Counted from the stretch's first letter, positions 7,996-16,434 are shown. The stretch: DNA of 20,920 nt from JAGYLJ01 sp964383545 (GCA_964383545.1 CAYLHD010000012.1:1-20920), one strand, 5' to 3'. Notes: generated by a model not told the origin, from the letters alone. Made by a program: numbers and translations.

Positions 7996-10329
7996 TTATA
8001 CACTTATAGGATTATTTTTAATTTGGTTTTCATTATTTAATTTTACTTCATAACGTCTTAAATATTCTCTAACACTTTCATTTGTTGTTGCCTCTCCGAG
8101 TTTTTGATGAGCTTCTTTTAAATAATTATCCAAGCCTTTTAAATTATCTTGAGTAGCTCCGTTTACGGCTTTATTTAATGCGCCCTTACCATAGTAATCA
8201 AAACCTTCTTTTGTAACTTCTTGAACTTTTAAATCTTTTAGTTTATCCCATTCTCCCCCATTTTCCATAAATTGGTTAGAACCAAAACCAAACGAACGGT
8301 GACCTTTACCTATTTCAGATAATCTATTCTCTAAATTATCGTTAACTTTAGTATTGAATAACTTCTCACTGACTACATTTTGTTGTTTCTGTGTTTCTTC
8401 AGGCGCAGAATTGTAACTATCATTACTGTCTATTTCTGCTCCTGTAAGAGGTTTTGCTATTTTTGTTTCTGTTTCAAGAGGTTCTGTTACTTCTGTTTCT
8501 AATCCTTTTATATTTTGATTAGTAGACAAAATATTTTCTTTATCCATATTACTTAAGCCATTAGTTTTTTCGAAAAATTTATTTATTTCAGACTCATCAT
8601 CAAAAGCTTTTGAAAAATCAATTTCTTGATCTATTTTTAAATTATTAGCATTAGTCATCCCAAAATTAGTAGGATTTTTTGCAACCTTATCTTTTATAGC
8701 ATCTATTAAATAAGTTTTTTGAGCTTCTTCTAACCCAGAAAACCTTTCCCCATAATGTTTATTTAGTTGATCTTCCGTCATTTTCCAAATAGAATCTCCT
8801 TTTTGTGCAGTTTCTATAAATTTAGTAGGATCTATCTNNNNNNNNNNNNNNNNNNNNNNNNNNNNNNNNNNNNNNNNNNNNNNNNNNNNNNNNNNNNNNN
8901 NNNNNNNNNNNNNNNNNNNNNNNNNNNNNNNNNNNNNTGGTATTTCTCCTGCCAGTGCATTATCAAGCATTCCTATTCCTATTGTTGAACCTGCTCCCAC
9001 AACACCCATTGTTAATGCTTTGCCCAGTATAAGATTGCGACCGCTTTTTTGTTCTCGTTTAATTGTTTCTTGATATTGCTTTTCAATTTCTGTTAAATTA
9101 GAGATATTAAAATTTTTTCGAGATATTTCCGTTGCATTAGTGGCAGTTTGCTCTATTCGATCTTTTTTTCCTTGAGTAGCTTTGTCATAAACTTTTCCAG
9201 TTAAACCAGACATCAATGTTCCAAAAGTTCCCCTCAAAAGTTTTTTTCCAGCTACTCCTCCTATACCGATGGCAGCTGCGCCAGCTGTAACTGGTATAGC
9301 CAAAGAAGCATAACCGGCTAATCCAGCAATCATTACAGTTGAATAAATAAGTCTTTTGGTTTTACCTAAACCTGACCATCTTTCATAGCTTTTCATCAAG
9401 AATCCTTTTTTAGTTGCTGGGAAAGTTTCAGCTTCTTTTTCTTGTAAGTGTTCAATTTCATCTAAAACAACAATATTGTAAATTCTGTTTTGTATTTCAG
9501 CTTCTGCTTTATTTCTGTTTTCTACTGATAAATTAGAAGAGATTTTTTCTGAAGAATCACTCCATTCATTTTGAGCATAAAGTTGTTTGGCCTGTTTATA
9601 AGTTGATTGAGCTTCTACTAACGATTCTGGCATTTTTTTTCCTTTGGAAGGAGATAAACCTAAAGCATTTCTGAGTTTTCCTAATCGTCCTCCTCTCAAG
9701 AATTCTTGATGCTCTCTAATATATTCTGTACGAGCGTTTTCTAAATTAGCCCAATGATTAATCTGCTCATTTTGATTTTCATTTCCATTTCCATTTCCTG
9801 AAACAACATCATCTAGTTCAATAATCTCATCAGGTTTTTCACTTTCTTCTTCTTTGACTTTTTCAATTATTCCTATAATTCTCTTATTTATTTTCAAGTA
9901 TTTTTTATTAAACTTATTTTTAGAGTCTTCTAAAAACTGTTTAGACTCATTATATAATTGATCAAGATCTGTCTCAGGCATTTTTCGATAATAATCCATT
10001 TCTTCATCAGAAACAATATCAGTTAATTCAATTATTTCTGCATTATTTTCTTTCTTCCTTATTTCTTCTACTTTTAGTCTGGCAACTTCAACAGTAGAAA
10101 GTAATTCTCCTTTTTCTTTTCTTTCTTTTATGTCTTTTATTTCTTCCATATTCTTAATAAATCTTTTTGATTTATTAATTTCTTTCTCACTAATCTTTCT
10201 CCCCTCAGAACCAATCGAGGAAATTATCTCTATTTTTGATGTCTCTGATTCTTCTTGATTATTATTAATTTTAAGTGAGGCATCTGATTCTTTTTCTTCG
10301 TTTGGAGTAGCTTTAAATTGTTCACTCAT
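7996..10329 (-). CDS. Large coiled-coil, membrane and LysM-like protein, interrupted by an assembly gap
   Basis: I do not recognise a named family. The N-terminal 310 residues are charged and helical, with two similar acidic motifs, EIIELTDIVSD (98-108) and EIIELDDVVSG (168-178), and a low-complexity NGNGNENQNEQ stretch. Hydrophobic segments follow at about 326-362 (Ala/Gly-rich) and 433-461, so it is probably an integral membrane protein. The 100-N gap comes next. After it, QKGDSIWKMTEDQLNKHYG resembles a LysM domain start, and the C-terminal part is acidic and helical. The frame is the same on both sides, but the gap length is unknown, so the middle is missing and two separate genes cannot be excluded. 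It begins 29 nt after the VirD4-like ATPase stop, so a structural role alongside that ATPase is likely but inferred. Confidence 0.7.
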   Translation of the reverse strand: MSEQFKATPNEEKESDASLKINNNQEESETSKIEIISSIGSEGRKISEKEINKSKRFIKNMEEIKDIKERKEKGELLSTVEVARLKVEEIRKKENNAEIIELTDIVSDEEMDYYRKMPETDLDQLYNESKQFLEDSKNKFNKKYLKINKRIIGIIEKVKEEESEKPDEIIELDDVVSGNGNGNENQNEQINHWANLENARTEYIREHQEFLRGGRLGKLRNALGLSPSKGKKMPESLVEAQSTYKQAKQLYAQNEWSDSSEKISSNLSVENRNKAEAEIQNRIYNIVVLDEIEHLQEKEAETFPATKKGFLMKSYERWSGLGKTKRLIYSTVMIAGLAGYASLAIPVTAGAAAIGIGGVAGKKLLRGTFGTLMSGLTGKVYDKATQGKKDRIEQTATNATEISRKNFNISNLTEIEKQYQETIKREQKSGRNLILGKALTMGVVGAGSTIGIGMLDNALAGEIPXXXXXXXXXXXXXXXXXXXXXXXXXXXXXXXXXXIDPTKFIETAQKGDSIWKMTEDQLNKHYGERFSGLEEAQKTYLIDAIKDKVAKNPTNFGMTNANNLKIDQEIDFSKAFDDESEINKFFEKTNGLSNMDKENILSTNQNIKGLETEVTEPLETETKIAKPLTGAEIDSNDSYNSAPEETQKQQNVVSEKLFNTKVNDNLENRLSEIGKGHRSFGFGSNQFMENGGEWDKLKDLKVQEVTKEGFDYYGKGALNKAVNGATQDNLKGLDNYLKEAHQKLGEATTNESVREYLRRYEVKLNNENQIKNNPISV
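8838..8937. other. Assembly gap of exactly 100 N
   Basis: Exactly 100 Ns, the conventional placeholder for a scaffold join of unknown length. It falls inside the large membrane/LysM-like gene, just after the second hydrophobic region, so a repetitive or low-complexity linker may have broken the assembly. Confidence 0.98.
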
Positions 10330-10358
10330 AATAATATTATTTAATTAATAATTAATAA

Positions 10359-13097
10359 TTAATTTTTATATTTAGCTAAAATTTCGGCATCAATAATTTC
10401 TTTCTTTTTACCGTATTTTAAACTACTTAATTCTTTTAATTGTTCAACAATTTCAAGATTTCCTTTTTTAGGAGCTTCTGTTTGAATATTAAATGGTTTT
10501 TGGGGTTGACCATTAGCAAGAATTTTTAAATAAGCATTCCAATTGTCCAAGTTAGTAATGTCTTTAGCGTCAAAAACTGGTTCGAATTGTTTTGAAAGGT
10601 ATTCAGCATCATCTTGTCCTACTCTAAAAACTGCCATGGAACCGACGTTACCAAATACAGAGTCTCTAATTCCTTCATCTAGTTGAGCAATAAATTGATG
10701 GGCCATATTTAATGATAATCCATATTTACGAGCTTCTGATAAAATAACTGAAATAGAATCAGTGGTCACATTTTGAAATTCATCAATGTAAAGGTAAAAA
10801 GGAGGAAGTTTTGTTGAAGAATCAACACGAGAAAGAGTTGCCATTAGAATCTTTCCAACAATAATTAAGCCCAATAAATTAGAATTAATATCCCCCAATC
10901 TTCCTTTGCTTAAATTAACTAAGAGAATTTTCTTTTGATCCATTATTTCTCTAAAATTAAACGCTGACTTATTTTGAGCAATGATTGGTCTCATCATATC
11001 GTTACTGAGAAAAACATCAAATTTGCTAGTGATATAGGGTACAATGTTTTCCAAAGAAGCTTCCCCTTCACTTTTACTAGCAATTTCTTTCCAGAATTGT
11101 GTAACAATTGGGTTAGTACATTTAGCTAATTTTTCTTCTCTAAATTTTGAGTCAGCTAGAACACGAGAAATATCTAAGAGAGTGCTTTGATCAGCTGGGT
11201 CATCAATGACTAATTGTACTGCGTTTCTGAAATATTGTTCAAACATTGGCCCTCCAGTGGTTTTCATATCAAATAATTTATTAAAAATAGATAACATCTC
11301 GTTGATAACAAAAGTTTTTTGTTCTGGGTAACGAGGATCATATTCCAACATATTTAAACCGAGAGGTTGATCCATATTAGCTGGATCAAAGTAAATGACA
11401 TCTTCATATCTTTCTGGAGGGATATTAGCTAAGACATCTTGAATATCAGTACCATGAGGGTCTATGTAACAAACTCCTTCTCCATTCTTAATATCTTGGT
11501 TTATCATATTCTTTAGAAGAACTGTTTTACCGGTACCTGTTTGTCCAATTACATAAAAATGTCGAAGACGATCTTCTGGATTGATATAAATTTCAGTTTT
11601 TTCATTATGATAGGTGTTGGTTCCTAAAAGAGTTCCTTGGTTTGGTGATGAAAGAGGAGCTGGAGCAGTTTTAGATTTAGTTTGTTTGAGTTGATGAGAA
11701 ACTTTAATTCCAGTGTTAGGTAAGTGAAACATTGTGGTAATCTCCTTGAGATTAAGAGGAATAATTTGTTTATTATTAAATTCTCGGAAAGAGAAATCAT
11801 TAACTAATTTTTTTAAATTAGCTTTTCTTAACTTTTTAAAAATAATTTTATTGCTGTTAGAATTTTCAAATTGATTAAAAGCAGCTTCTGTTTCCATTAG
11901 GATATTGTCAGCCCTTATTTGATTTTGAGCAGAACTGACTAAGCGAATATTAGTTTGAATAATTGGGCTGTTAATTTTAGTTTTTATTTTTTCAACTAAG
12001 TCTTCATCTATGTTTGGTATAGCATCTTTAGATACTGAGCTACCATTGAAAAATGTATCTTTAAGAGATTTTGTTAATTCACCTGTTAAAGTTTCAGGTA
12101 TATCTAAAGCCTTAGAAACTGGAACCCCTTTTTGAATTTTTGTTAAAACTTCTTTGTACTTATGGTTGTAGGAATTACTTTTAGAGTTGAAAAGTATTTG
12201 GATGGCAGCCCCTTCTTGTTTGTTTATTTTGGAGAAGGAATTAAGAATGATATTAAGGGGATCATAATCAAATTCATCATATGTTTTTAATGGGTAGATA
12301 GCTTTTTTAGCCAAGGTTAGTCGTGAGCCAGAAAGAAGATAATTTTCATTAAAAATATTATAATCATCTTTTGCTTCTTTGATTTGTGCTTCTGGAAAAA
12401 TAGATAAAATCTGTTTTTCAAATAAATCTTTTTTACCATCTGGTATAGCAATATAAAATGTAACTTCATCTGAATCATTGGGAATAGCAATTTCTAAACC
12501 GAAGTGATGTCCATATTTATTTTTACTATCAGAGACAGATAACATTCCAGCATAAAATTGTTCCATGGAAGAAATTAATTCTTTGAGAGTTTTCTCTTGG
12601 TCGTTTTCATTATTAAGGACAGAGACTTCATACAAAGTCATTTTCAATGTTTCAAATAGAAGAGACCTTTCTGGTAACTGATTAACAACGTGACCATTTT
12701 TAATGTACTGAACAAGGACACGATGGAAGTCGTCAGCTAGAGCAGGATCTTCCATTTTTTGAATTATAGTTAAAGTGTTTTTTATACCCTTCTCTTCTAC
12801 TAGACCAAGTAGCTCATTAATCTTGTCATCACTTTTACGTGGTTCCAAATTAAGAATAATCTCCCCAATTTCTTTAGGGGTAATCTCATGTGATTGAGTC
12901 AAAATTTCTTTAGGTTCAGTCTCTGCGTATTGATTGATAGTTTTTTGAATAAACTCTTTTTCTTTTTGGATTGGATCGTTGTCTATTTCTTCTTCTTTCT
13001 TTTTAATTTGCTCTTTTAAAAAATCTAATTCTTCTTGAGGTGAATTAAATTTAATAGATTCCTTTTCTAAAGGATTATTTTTAGGGAAATTTTCCAT
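10359..13097 (-). CDS. VirD4/TraG-like type IV secretion or conjugation ATPase
   Basis: This 912-residue protein carries a HerA/VirD4-class motor in its C-terminal half: Walker A GQTGTGKT (about 517-524), CYIDPHGTD (about 545), Walker B LYIDEFQNV (about 768-776) and a Gln-containing AHQFIAQLD motif. Members pump DNA or protein substrates through type IV secretion channels. The N-terminal 500 residues are charged, without a membrane helix, unlike classical VirD4/TraD couplers, so it is probably soluble or recruited by a partner such as the downstream membrane protein. Such soluble forms with a long N-terminal domain are, as I recall, typical of Patescibacteria. An open frame reaches 13115, but the ATG at 13097 lies 6 nt after a perfect TATAAT. 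It heads a likely three-gene transcript ending at the hairpin at 7586-7626. Confidence 0.9.
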   Translation of the reverse strand: MENFPKNNPLEKESIKFNSPQEELDFLKEQIKKKEEEIDNDPIQKEKEFIQKTINQYAETEPKEILTQSHEITPKEIGEIILNLEPRKSDDKINELLGLVEEKGIKNTLTIIQKMEDPALADDFHRVLVQYIKNGHVVNQLPERSLLFETLKMTLYEVSVLNNENDQEKTLKELISSMEQFYAGMLSVSDSKNKYGHHFGLEIAIPNDSDEVTFYIAIPDGKKDLFEKQILSIFPEAQIKEAKDDYNIFNENYLLSGSRLTLAKKAIYPLKTYDEFDYDPLNIILNSFSKINKQEGAAIQILFNSKSNSYNHKYKEVLTKIQKGVPVSKALDIPETLTGELTKSLKDTFFNGSSVSKDAIPNIDEDLVEKIKTKINSPIIQTNIRLVSSAQNQIRADNILMETEAAFNQFENSNSNKIIFKKLRKANLKKLVNDFSFREFNNKQIIPLNLKEITTMFHLPNTGIKVSHQLKQTKSKTAPAPLSSPNQGTLLGTNTYHNEKTEIYINPEDRLRHFYVIGQTGTGKTVLLKNMINQDIKNGEGVCYIDPHGTDIQDVLANIPPERYEDVIYFDPANMDQPLGLNMLEYDPRYPEQKTFVINEMLSIFNKLFDMKTTGGPMFEQYFRNAVQLVIDDPADQSTLLDISRVLADSKFREEKLAKCTNPIVTQFWKEIASKSEGEASLENIVPYITSKFDVFLSNDMMRPIIAQNKSAFNFREIMDQKKILLVNLSKGRLGDINSNLLGLIIVGKILMATLSRVDSSTKLPPFYLYIDEFQNVTTDSISVILSEARKYGLSLNMAHQFIAQLDEGIRDSVFGNVGSMAVFRVGQDDAEYLSKQFEPVFDAKDITNLDNWNAYLKILANGQPQKPFNIQTEAPKKGNLEIVEQLKELSSLKYGKKKEIIDAEILAKYKN

Positions 13098-13103
13098 AAA
13101 ATA

Positions 13104-13109
13104 ATTATA
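13104..13109 (-). promoter_or_regulatory. -10 box of the VirD4-like operon, predicted leaderless
   Basis: A perfect TATAAT (13109-13104) is followed by 6 nt and the ATG at 13097, so the mRNA should start at the start codon. No good -35 is seen. Confidence 0.55.
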
Positions 13110-13162
13110 CAACATTTAAAATATAGTAGATAGTTTTTATCCCCAAATTATTTTTTTAGAGG

Positions 13163-13190
13163 TTGACTCAGGGAGCTGAGTTGATAAAAT
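13163..13190 (+). promoter_or_regulatory. Upstream promoter P1 of the M23 peptidase gene
   Basis: TTGACT (13163-13168), a 16-nt spacer and TAAAAT (13185-13190). The spacer includes most of a 6-bp stem-loop (ACTCAG/CTGAGT, 13166-13181). The initiation site would be near 13197. Confidence 0.45.
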
Positions 13191-13230
13191 TAAGGAGTCA
13201 GATTGAGGGATATTACTAGGAGGAAAAGCA

Positions 13231-13258
13231 TTGACTTTTTACCCTTTTAGCATATAAT
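13231..13258 (+). promoter_or_regulatory. Downstream promoter P2 of the M23 peptidase gene
   Basis: TTGACT (13231-13236), a 16-nt spacer and a perfect TATAAT (13253-13258). This is the best promoter in the window. An ATG follows after exactly 6 nt (13265), giving a leader of about 108 nt before the peptidase GTG. Confidence 0.7.
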
Positions 13259-13264
13259 TCAACG

Positions 13265-13303
13265 ATGTTTGACTGCAGATCTCAGAAACGAAAGAAAAGT
13301 TAA
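13265..13303 (+). CDS. Possible 12-residue leader peptide
   Basis: ATG to TAA encodes MFDCRSQKRKKS. Its ATG sits 6 nt after the P2 -10 box, the spacing seen at the leaderless genes here, so a leaderless ribosome could translate it. It is basic and lies in the 5' leader of the peptidase gene. It may be chance; only its position and spacing support it. Confidence 0.3.
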   Translation: MFDCRSQKRKKS

Positions 13304-13342
13304 AAGTTAATATTTAAGCTTATTTTACTTAATAGACAAGAC

Positions 13343-13373
13343 CCTGTTTCGTCTAATAGAAGGCCAAAACAGG
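13343..13373 (+). promoter_or_regulatory. Hairpin sequestering the M23 peptidase ribosome site and start
   Basis: CCTGTTT (13343-13349) pairs perfectly with AAACAGG (13367-13373), the last G being the first base of the GTG start. The 17-nt loop contains the Shine-Dalgarno-like AAGG (13360-13363). The structure could limit translation initiation; this is inferred from pairing alone. Confidence 0.4.
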
Positions 13374-14446
13374 TGATAAAATCGAGTTTTAAACAACTTA
13401 TTATAAATAAAGTTGTTTTTGTGACTGTTTTAACTTTCAGTTTATTAAATAACCCCTTTGTAGTAAATGCAGGGGTTTTTTCATTAATGTCTGATTTTCT
13501 TCATAAAGATGTTATAGCTTCTGTAGTAGGAGGTGTTTCTAATTCACAAAATATGGCTTTATTAAAGGCTTCTGTCAGTTTTAATCCTAACCCATCAGTG
13601 GGTGGAGGAGGAACCATACTTGATGGTTCTGCTTTGGTAGCTGAGTCTGGACCGGTTGGCACAATGGCGAATATAGTTGAAAGACCTAATTCAGACCGAA
13701 TTGCTACCTATATTGTGAGAAAAGGTGATACTTTAAGCCAAATTGCTGATATGTTTGGTGTGTCTATAGGTACTATTTTTTGGTCAAATGACATAAAAAG
13801 TGGTGATTTAATTAAAGAAGGTCAAGTTTTAAGTATTTTACCAATTAGTGGTATTAAATATACAGTTAAGAAGGGAGATACTTTAGAGAGTATTGTGAAG
13901 AAATATAACGGTGATTTGAAAGAAACCCTTCAATATAATGCTTTTCCTGATGATATTGTCTTAACTGCTGATGATGAAGTTGTTGTTCCTGGTGGTGAGG
14001 CTCCATTACCAAAAATAGTGAAAGCTTTAACCATGGACGAACTTATTCGTAGAAATCAATTAAACGTGAGAGGAACTGGTGGTCCAGATTATGCTGGTTA
14101 TTATATAAGACCACTTGTGGGAGGGCGAATTTCACAGGGGTTACATGGCTATAATGCTGTTGATTTTGCTGCTTCTATTGGTACTCCTATTATAGCGTCT
14201 GCAGCCGGTGAGGTAATTATCTCAAAAGATAATGGTTATTGGAACGGTGGTTATGGTAATTATATTGTTATAAAACACACTAATGGGACACAAACACTTT
14301 ATGCTCATACTAGTCAAAATATTGTTTGGTCAGGCTACTCTGTTGTTCAAGGCCAAGTAATTGGTTATGTTGGTTCAACAGGAAGATCAACTGGACCTCA
14401 CATTCATTTTGAGGTGCGTGGTGCTAAAAATCCTTTTGCTAATTAA
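13373..14446 (+). CDS. Secreted LysM-LysM-M23 peptidoglycan endopeptidase
   Basis: The 357-residue protein has a signal peptide (basic start, hydrophobic VVFVTVLTFSLL, likely cleavage after VVNA near residue 33). Two LysM peptidoglycan-binding domains follow (YIVRKGDTLSQIADMFGVS from about 113; YTVKKGDTLESIVKKYNGD from about 162), then an M23/LytM zinc peptidase domain (about 245-357). The zinc ligands are visible: HGYNAVD (about 258-264) and GPHIHFE near 341-347. It should cleave cell-wall cross-bridges outside the membrane. The start is GTG at 13373, with AAGG 9 nt upstream; no in-frame ATG precedes it and the signal peptide requires it or a nearby start. It is divergent from the VirD4-like operon, consistent with wall remodelling for a secretion apparatus, though this link is inferred. 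Confidence 0.92.
   Translation: MIKSSFKQLIINKVVFVTVLTFSLLNNPFVVNAGVFSLMSDFLHKDVIASVVGGVSNSQNMALLKASVSFNPNPSVGGGGTILDGSALVAESGPVGTMANIVERPNSDRIATYIVRKGDTLSQIADMFGVSIGTIFWSNDIKSGDLIKEGQVLSILPISGIKYTVKKGDTLESIVKKYNGDLKETLQYNAFPDDIVLTADDEVVVPGGEAPLPKIVKALTMDELIRRNQLNVRGTGGPDYAGYYIRPLVGGRISQGLHGYNAVDFAASIGTPIIASAAGEVIISKDNGYWNGGYGNYIVIKHTNGTQTLYAHTSQNIVWSGYSVVQGQVIGYVGSTGRSTGPHIHFEVRGAKNPFAN
13451..13481 (+). promoter_or_regulatory. Terminator-like hairpin inside the M23 signal-peptide coding region
   Basis: AACCCCT (13451-13457) pairs with AGGGGTT (13471-13477), and the T-run extends to 13481. Its form is that of a weak intrinsic terminator, about 80 nt into the coding sequence. It could act as an attenuator if translation lags, or be incidental. 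Confidence 0.35.
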
Positions 14447-14448
14447 AT

Positions 14449-14500
14449 AATTAAACAAAAAACAAGCGAGCCAAGTGGCTCGCCTGTTTTTTGTTTAATT
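14449..14500. terminator. Bidirectional intrinsic terminator between M23 peptidase and comM
   Basis: Arms of 24 nt (14449-14472 and 14477-14500) pair with a single mismatch around the loop AAGT. The GCGAGCC/GGCTCGC core is flanked by A-rich and T-rich tracts, so it can stop both convergent transcripts. The right arm touches the last base of the comM stop codon. Confidence 0.93.
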
Positions 14501-16053
14501 TATATCATTTTTTTAGGTCTATATTGTAGGGCTTCAAGGATATGTTCTGTTTTGATTTGGTTTTGTTTTTCTAAATCAGCAATGGTTCTCGCCAACTTAA
14601 TAATCTTGTGATAGGCACGGGCAGATAAGCCTAATTGAGAAGCTGACTGATTTAGGATATCTTGAGTGTTTTTATCTAGTGTGATAAGTTCATCGATATC
14701 TTTGGCTGACATTCCACTATTAGTAGAAGTTAATGAATTTTTGAATCTTTCTGTCTGAATTTTTCTTGCTTTTCTAACTCTTTTTTGTATATCAATTGTT
14801 TTTTCTAAACCAGTATCTCTCTGAGAGAGTTTATTATGTTCTATATTAGAAACTTCTACCCACATGTCTATTCGATCAACAATTGGTCCTGAAATTCTCC
14901 TTTGATATCTTAATAAAGAAGATGGTGTGCAAGTACATTCTTTGTCTGTGCCGTAATTTCCGCAAGGACAAGGATTCATGGTGGCAATTAAGATAAAGTT
15001 AGCTGGAAAAGTGACCGAACCCTTAGCTCTGGTGATATTGATTATACCATCTTCTAAAGGTTGACGAAGAGCTTCGATAGCTTTTCTTTCAAATTCAGGA
15101 AATTCATCTAAGAACAAAACTCCTTTATGTGCCATGGTAACCTCTCCTGGTTTTAAGTTTGTGCCTCCTCCTACCAAAGAGACATAAGAAGCTGTGTTGT
15201 GAGGTGAACGGAAAGGTGGTTGAGTAATTAATTTATTTTTTAGTAATCCAGCAACAGAATGAATAGCCGTTGTTTCAAGAATTTCTTCGAAGGATAGTTC
15301 TGGTAGGATTCCACAGAAAGCTTTAGCTAACATAGTTTTACCTGTTCCTGGTGGTCCGTACATGGAGATATTGTGACCTCCGGCAGCAGCAATTTCTAGT
15401 CCCCTTTTTGCTATTTCTTGTCCTCTAACATCGGAGAAGTCAATTAGTGAGATTGATCTACTCCGTTTAATTTTTGTTGGGGGTTGTTCAGTTAATTTAT
15501 TTTTTAAGATAATTTCTTCTTCCAAAGAACTGAAACTTTGTAAATGCTTGATTAAATCTATCAGAGACCCGACCCCAAATATTTTTATTCCATTAATTAG
15601 GGCTCCTTCTTCAGCATTTTCTTTTGGTAGATAAATTTCTTTGAAACCTTTTCTCTTTGCTTCTCTGACTAAAGGTAAAACTCCGTCGATTTGTCGGAGC
15701 TTTCCATCAAGGGTTAATTCTCCTAGAAATATTTTCTCTTTGGGTTCAAAGAGCAAATCTTCTGAAGCAAGTAAATATGCAATAGCTATACCTAGGTCAA
15801 AACTTGGACCTTCTTTTTTAATACTAGCTGGGGCTAATGAAGTGATTACTTTTTGATTTTTTTCTTTGGGAGATTTAAAACCACTGTTTTTGATGGCTGC
15901 GGAAACTCGGTCACGCGATTCTTCTACAGCTTTGTCTGGCAAACCAACTATTGAGAATGCGTTAAGGGTATTTTTTGAGATATCTGTTTCAATATCAACA
16001 ATATACGCTCTAAGCATATTAATTTGAGCTGAATGTACTTTAGAAAAATTCAT
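14500..16053 (-). CDS. comM: ComM/YifB-family AAA+ ATPase (Mg-chelatase-like)
   Basis: In naturally competent bacteria ComM is a hexameric helicase that promotes branch migration during integration of taken-up DNA. The 517-residue protein has the N-terminal LonC-like domain (SIVGLPDKAVEESRDRV), Walker A YGPPGTGKT (about 220), Walker B GVLFLDEFPEF (about 300), the NPCPCGNYG zinc-like motif with further Cys (CTC), an arginine-rich RYQRRISGPIVDRIDM and the C-terminal Mg-chelatase domain (GLSARAYHKIIKLARTIADL). This is a full-length member. The frame extends to 16086, but MNFSKVHSAQINML at 16053 is the family-like start. It starts 11 nt after the dksA-like stop and is the last gene of the pnp run. 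It supports the idea that the organism can take up DNA, but does not prove competence. Confidence 0.95.
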   Translation of the reverse strand: MNFSKVHSAQINMLRAYIVDIETDISKNTLNAFSIVGLPDKAVEESRDRVSAAIKNSGFKSPKEKNQKVITSLAPASIKKEGPSFDLGIAIAYLLASEDLLFEPKEKIFLGELTLDGKLRQIDGVLPLVREAKRKGFKEIYLPKENAEEGALINGIKIFGVGSLIDLIKHLQSFSSLEEEIILKNKLTEQPPTKIKRSRSISLIDFSDVRGQEIAKRGLEIAAAGGHNISMYGPPGTGKTMLAKAFCGILPELSFEEILETTAIHSVAGLLKNKLITQPPFRSPHNTASYVSLVGGGTNLKPGEVTMAHKGVLFLDEFPEFERKAIEALRQPLEDGIINITRAKGSVTFPANFILIATMNPCPCGNYGTDKECTCTPSSLLRYQRRISGPIVDRIDMWVEVSNIEHNKLSQRDTGLEKTIDIQKRVRKARKIQTERFKNSLTSTNSGMSAKDIDELITLDKNTQDILNQSASQLGLSARAYHKIIKLARTIADLEKQNQIKTEHILEALQYRPKKMI

Positions 16054-16064
16054 TTTTAAAATAG

Positions 16065-16427
16065 TTATTTGGTGTGTTCTATACAAGTAGTAGCTGCTGG
16101 ATTAGCTTCTAATCTTTCTTCCTCAATTTCTTTTCCGCAAACCTCACATTTTCCATAGTTATTATTTTCAATTCTTTCTAAGGTTTTTTTAACATTATTG
16201 AATCTTATTTCCAAGTCATTCAGGATAGCTTGTCTTTCACCGAATTCTTCTTGGTCATCGGCGTTATCATTAGGGTCTGAATGGTCGTCATTATTGTTTG
16301 TTTCTGGATCACCAACAGTTTCCCAATCACTAGGATTACTTGGGTTTATTCTTCCTAATTTTTTTAATTCACTTTTTAAAAGTTCAAGTTCTTCTTGTAA
16401 TTTTTTCTTATAATTTTCTGTGTTCAT
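16065..16427 (-). CDS. TraR/DksA-family zinc-finger protein
   Basis: DksA/TraR proteins bind RNA polymerase through the secondary channel and modulate initiation. This 120-residue protein has a coiled-coil N-terminus (KKKLQEELELLKSELKKLG), a very acidic linker (NNNDDHSDPNDNADD) and a C-terminal finger CEVC...CIEH (C94, C97, C115, H118). The fourth ligand is His rather than Cys, a variant I recall as common in Patescibacteria members. The frame extends to 16559 inside the upstream gene; I use ATG 16427 because family similarity starts there and AAGG lies 10 nt upstream. The start is 7 nt after the upstream stop, so the genes are co-transcribed. Confidence 0.88.
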   Translation of the reverse strand: MNTENYKKKLQEELELLKSELKKLGRINPSNPSDWETVGDPETNNNDDHSDPNDNADDQEEFGERQAILNDLEIRFNNVKKTLERIENNNYGKCEVCGKEIEEERLEANPAATTCIEHTK

Positions 16428-16434
16428 ATTTTTT

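Noticed and set aside
9781..9798. ATTTCC tandem repeat (three units)
   Set aside because: It encodes the low-complexity Asn/Gly/Glu stretch of the membrane/LysM-like protein; it is too short to call a separate feature.
10330..10358. ATTAATA-type tandem repeat between two genes (similar to the linker at 1886-1895)
   Set aside because: It is simple A/T linker sequence expected in this base composition; no symmetry or box stands out as a binding site.
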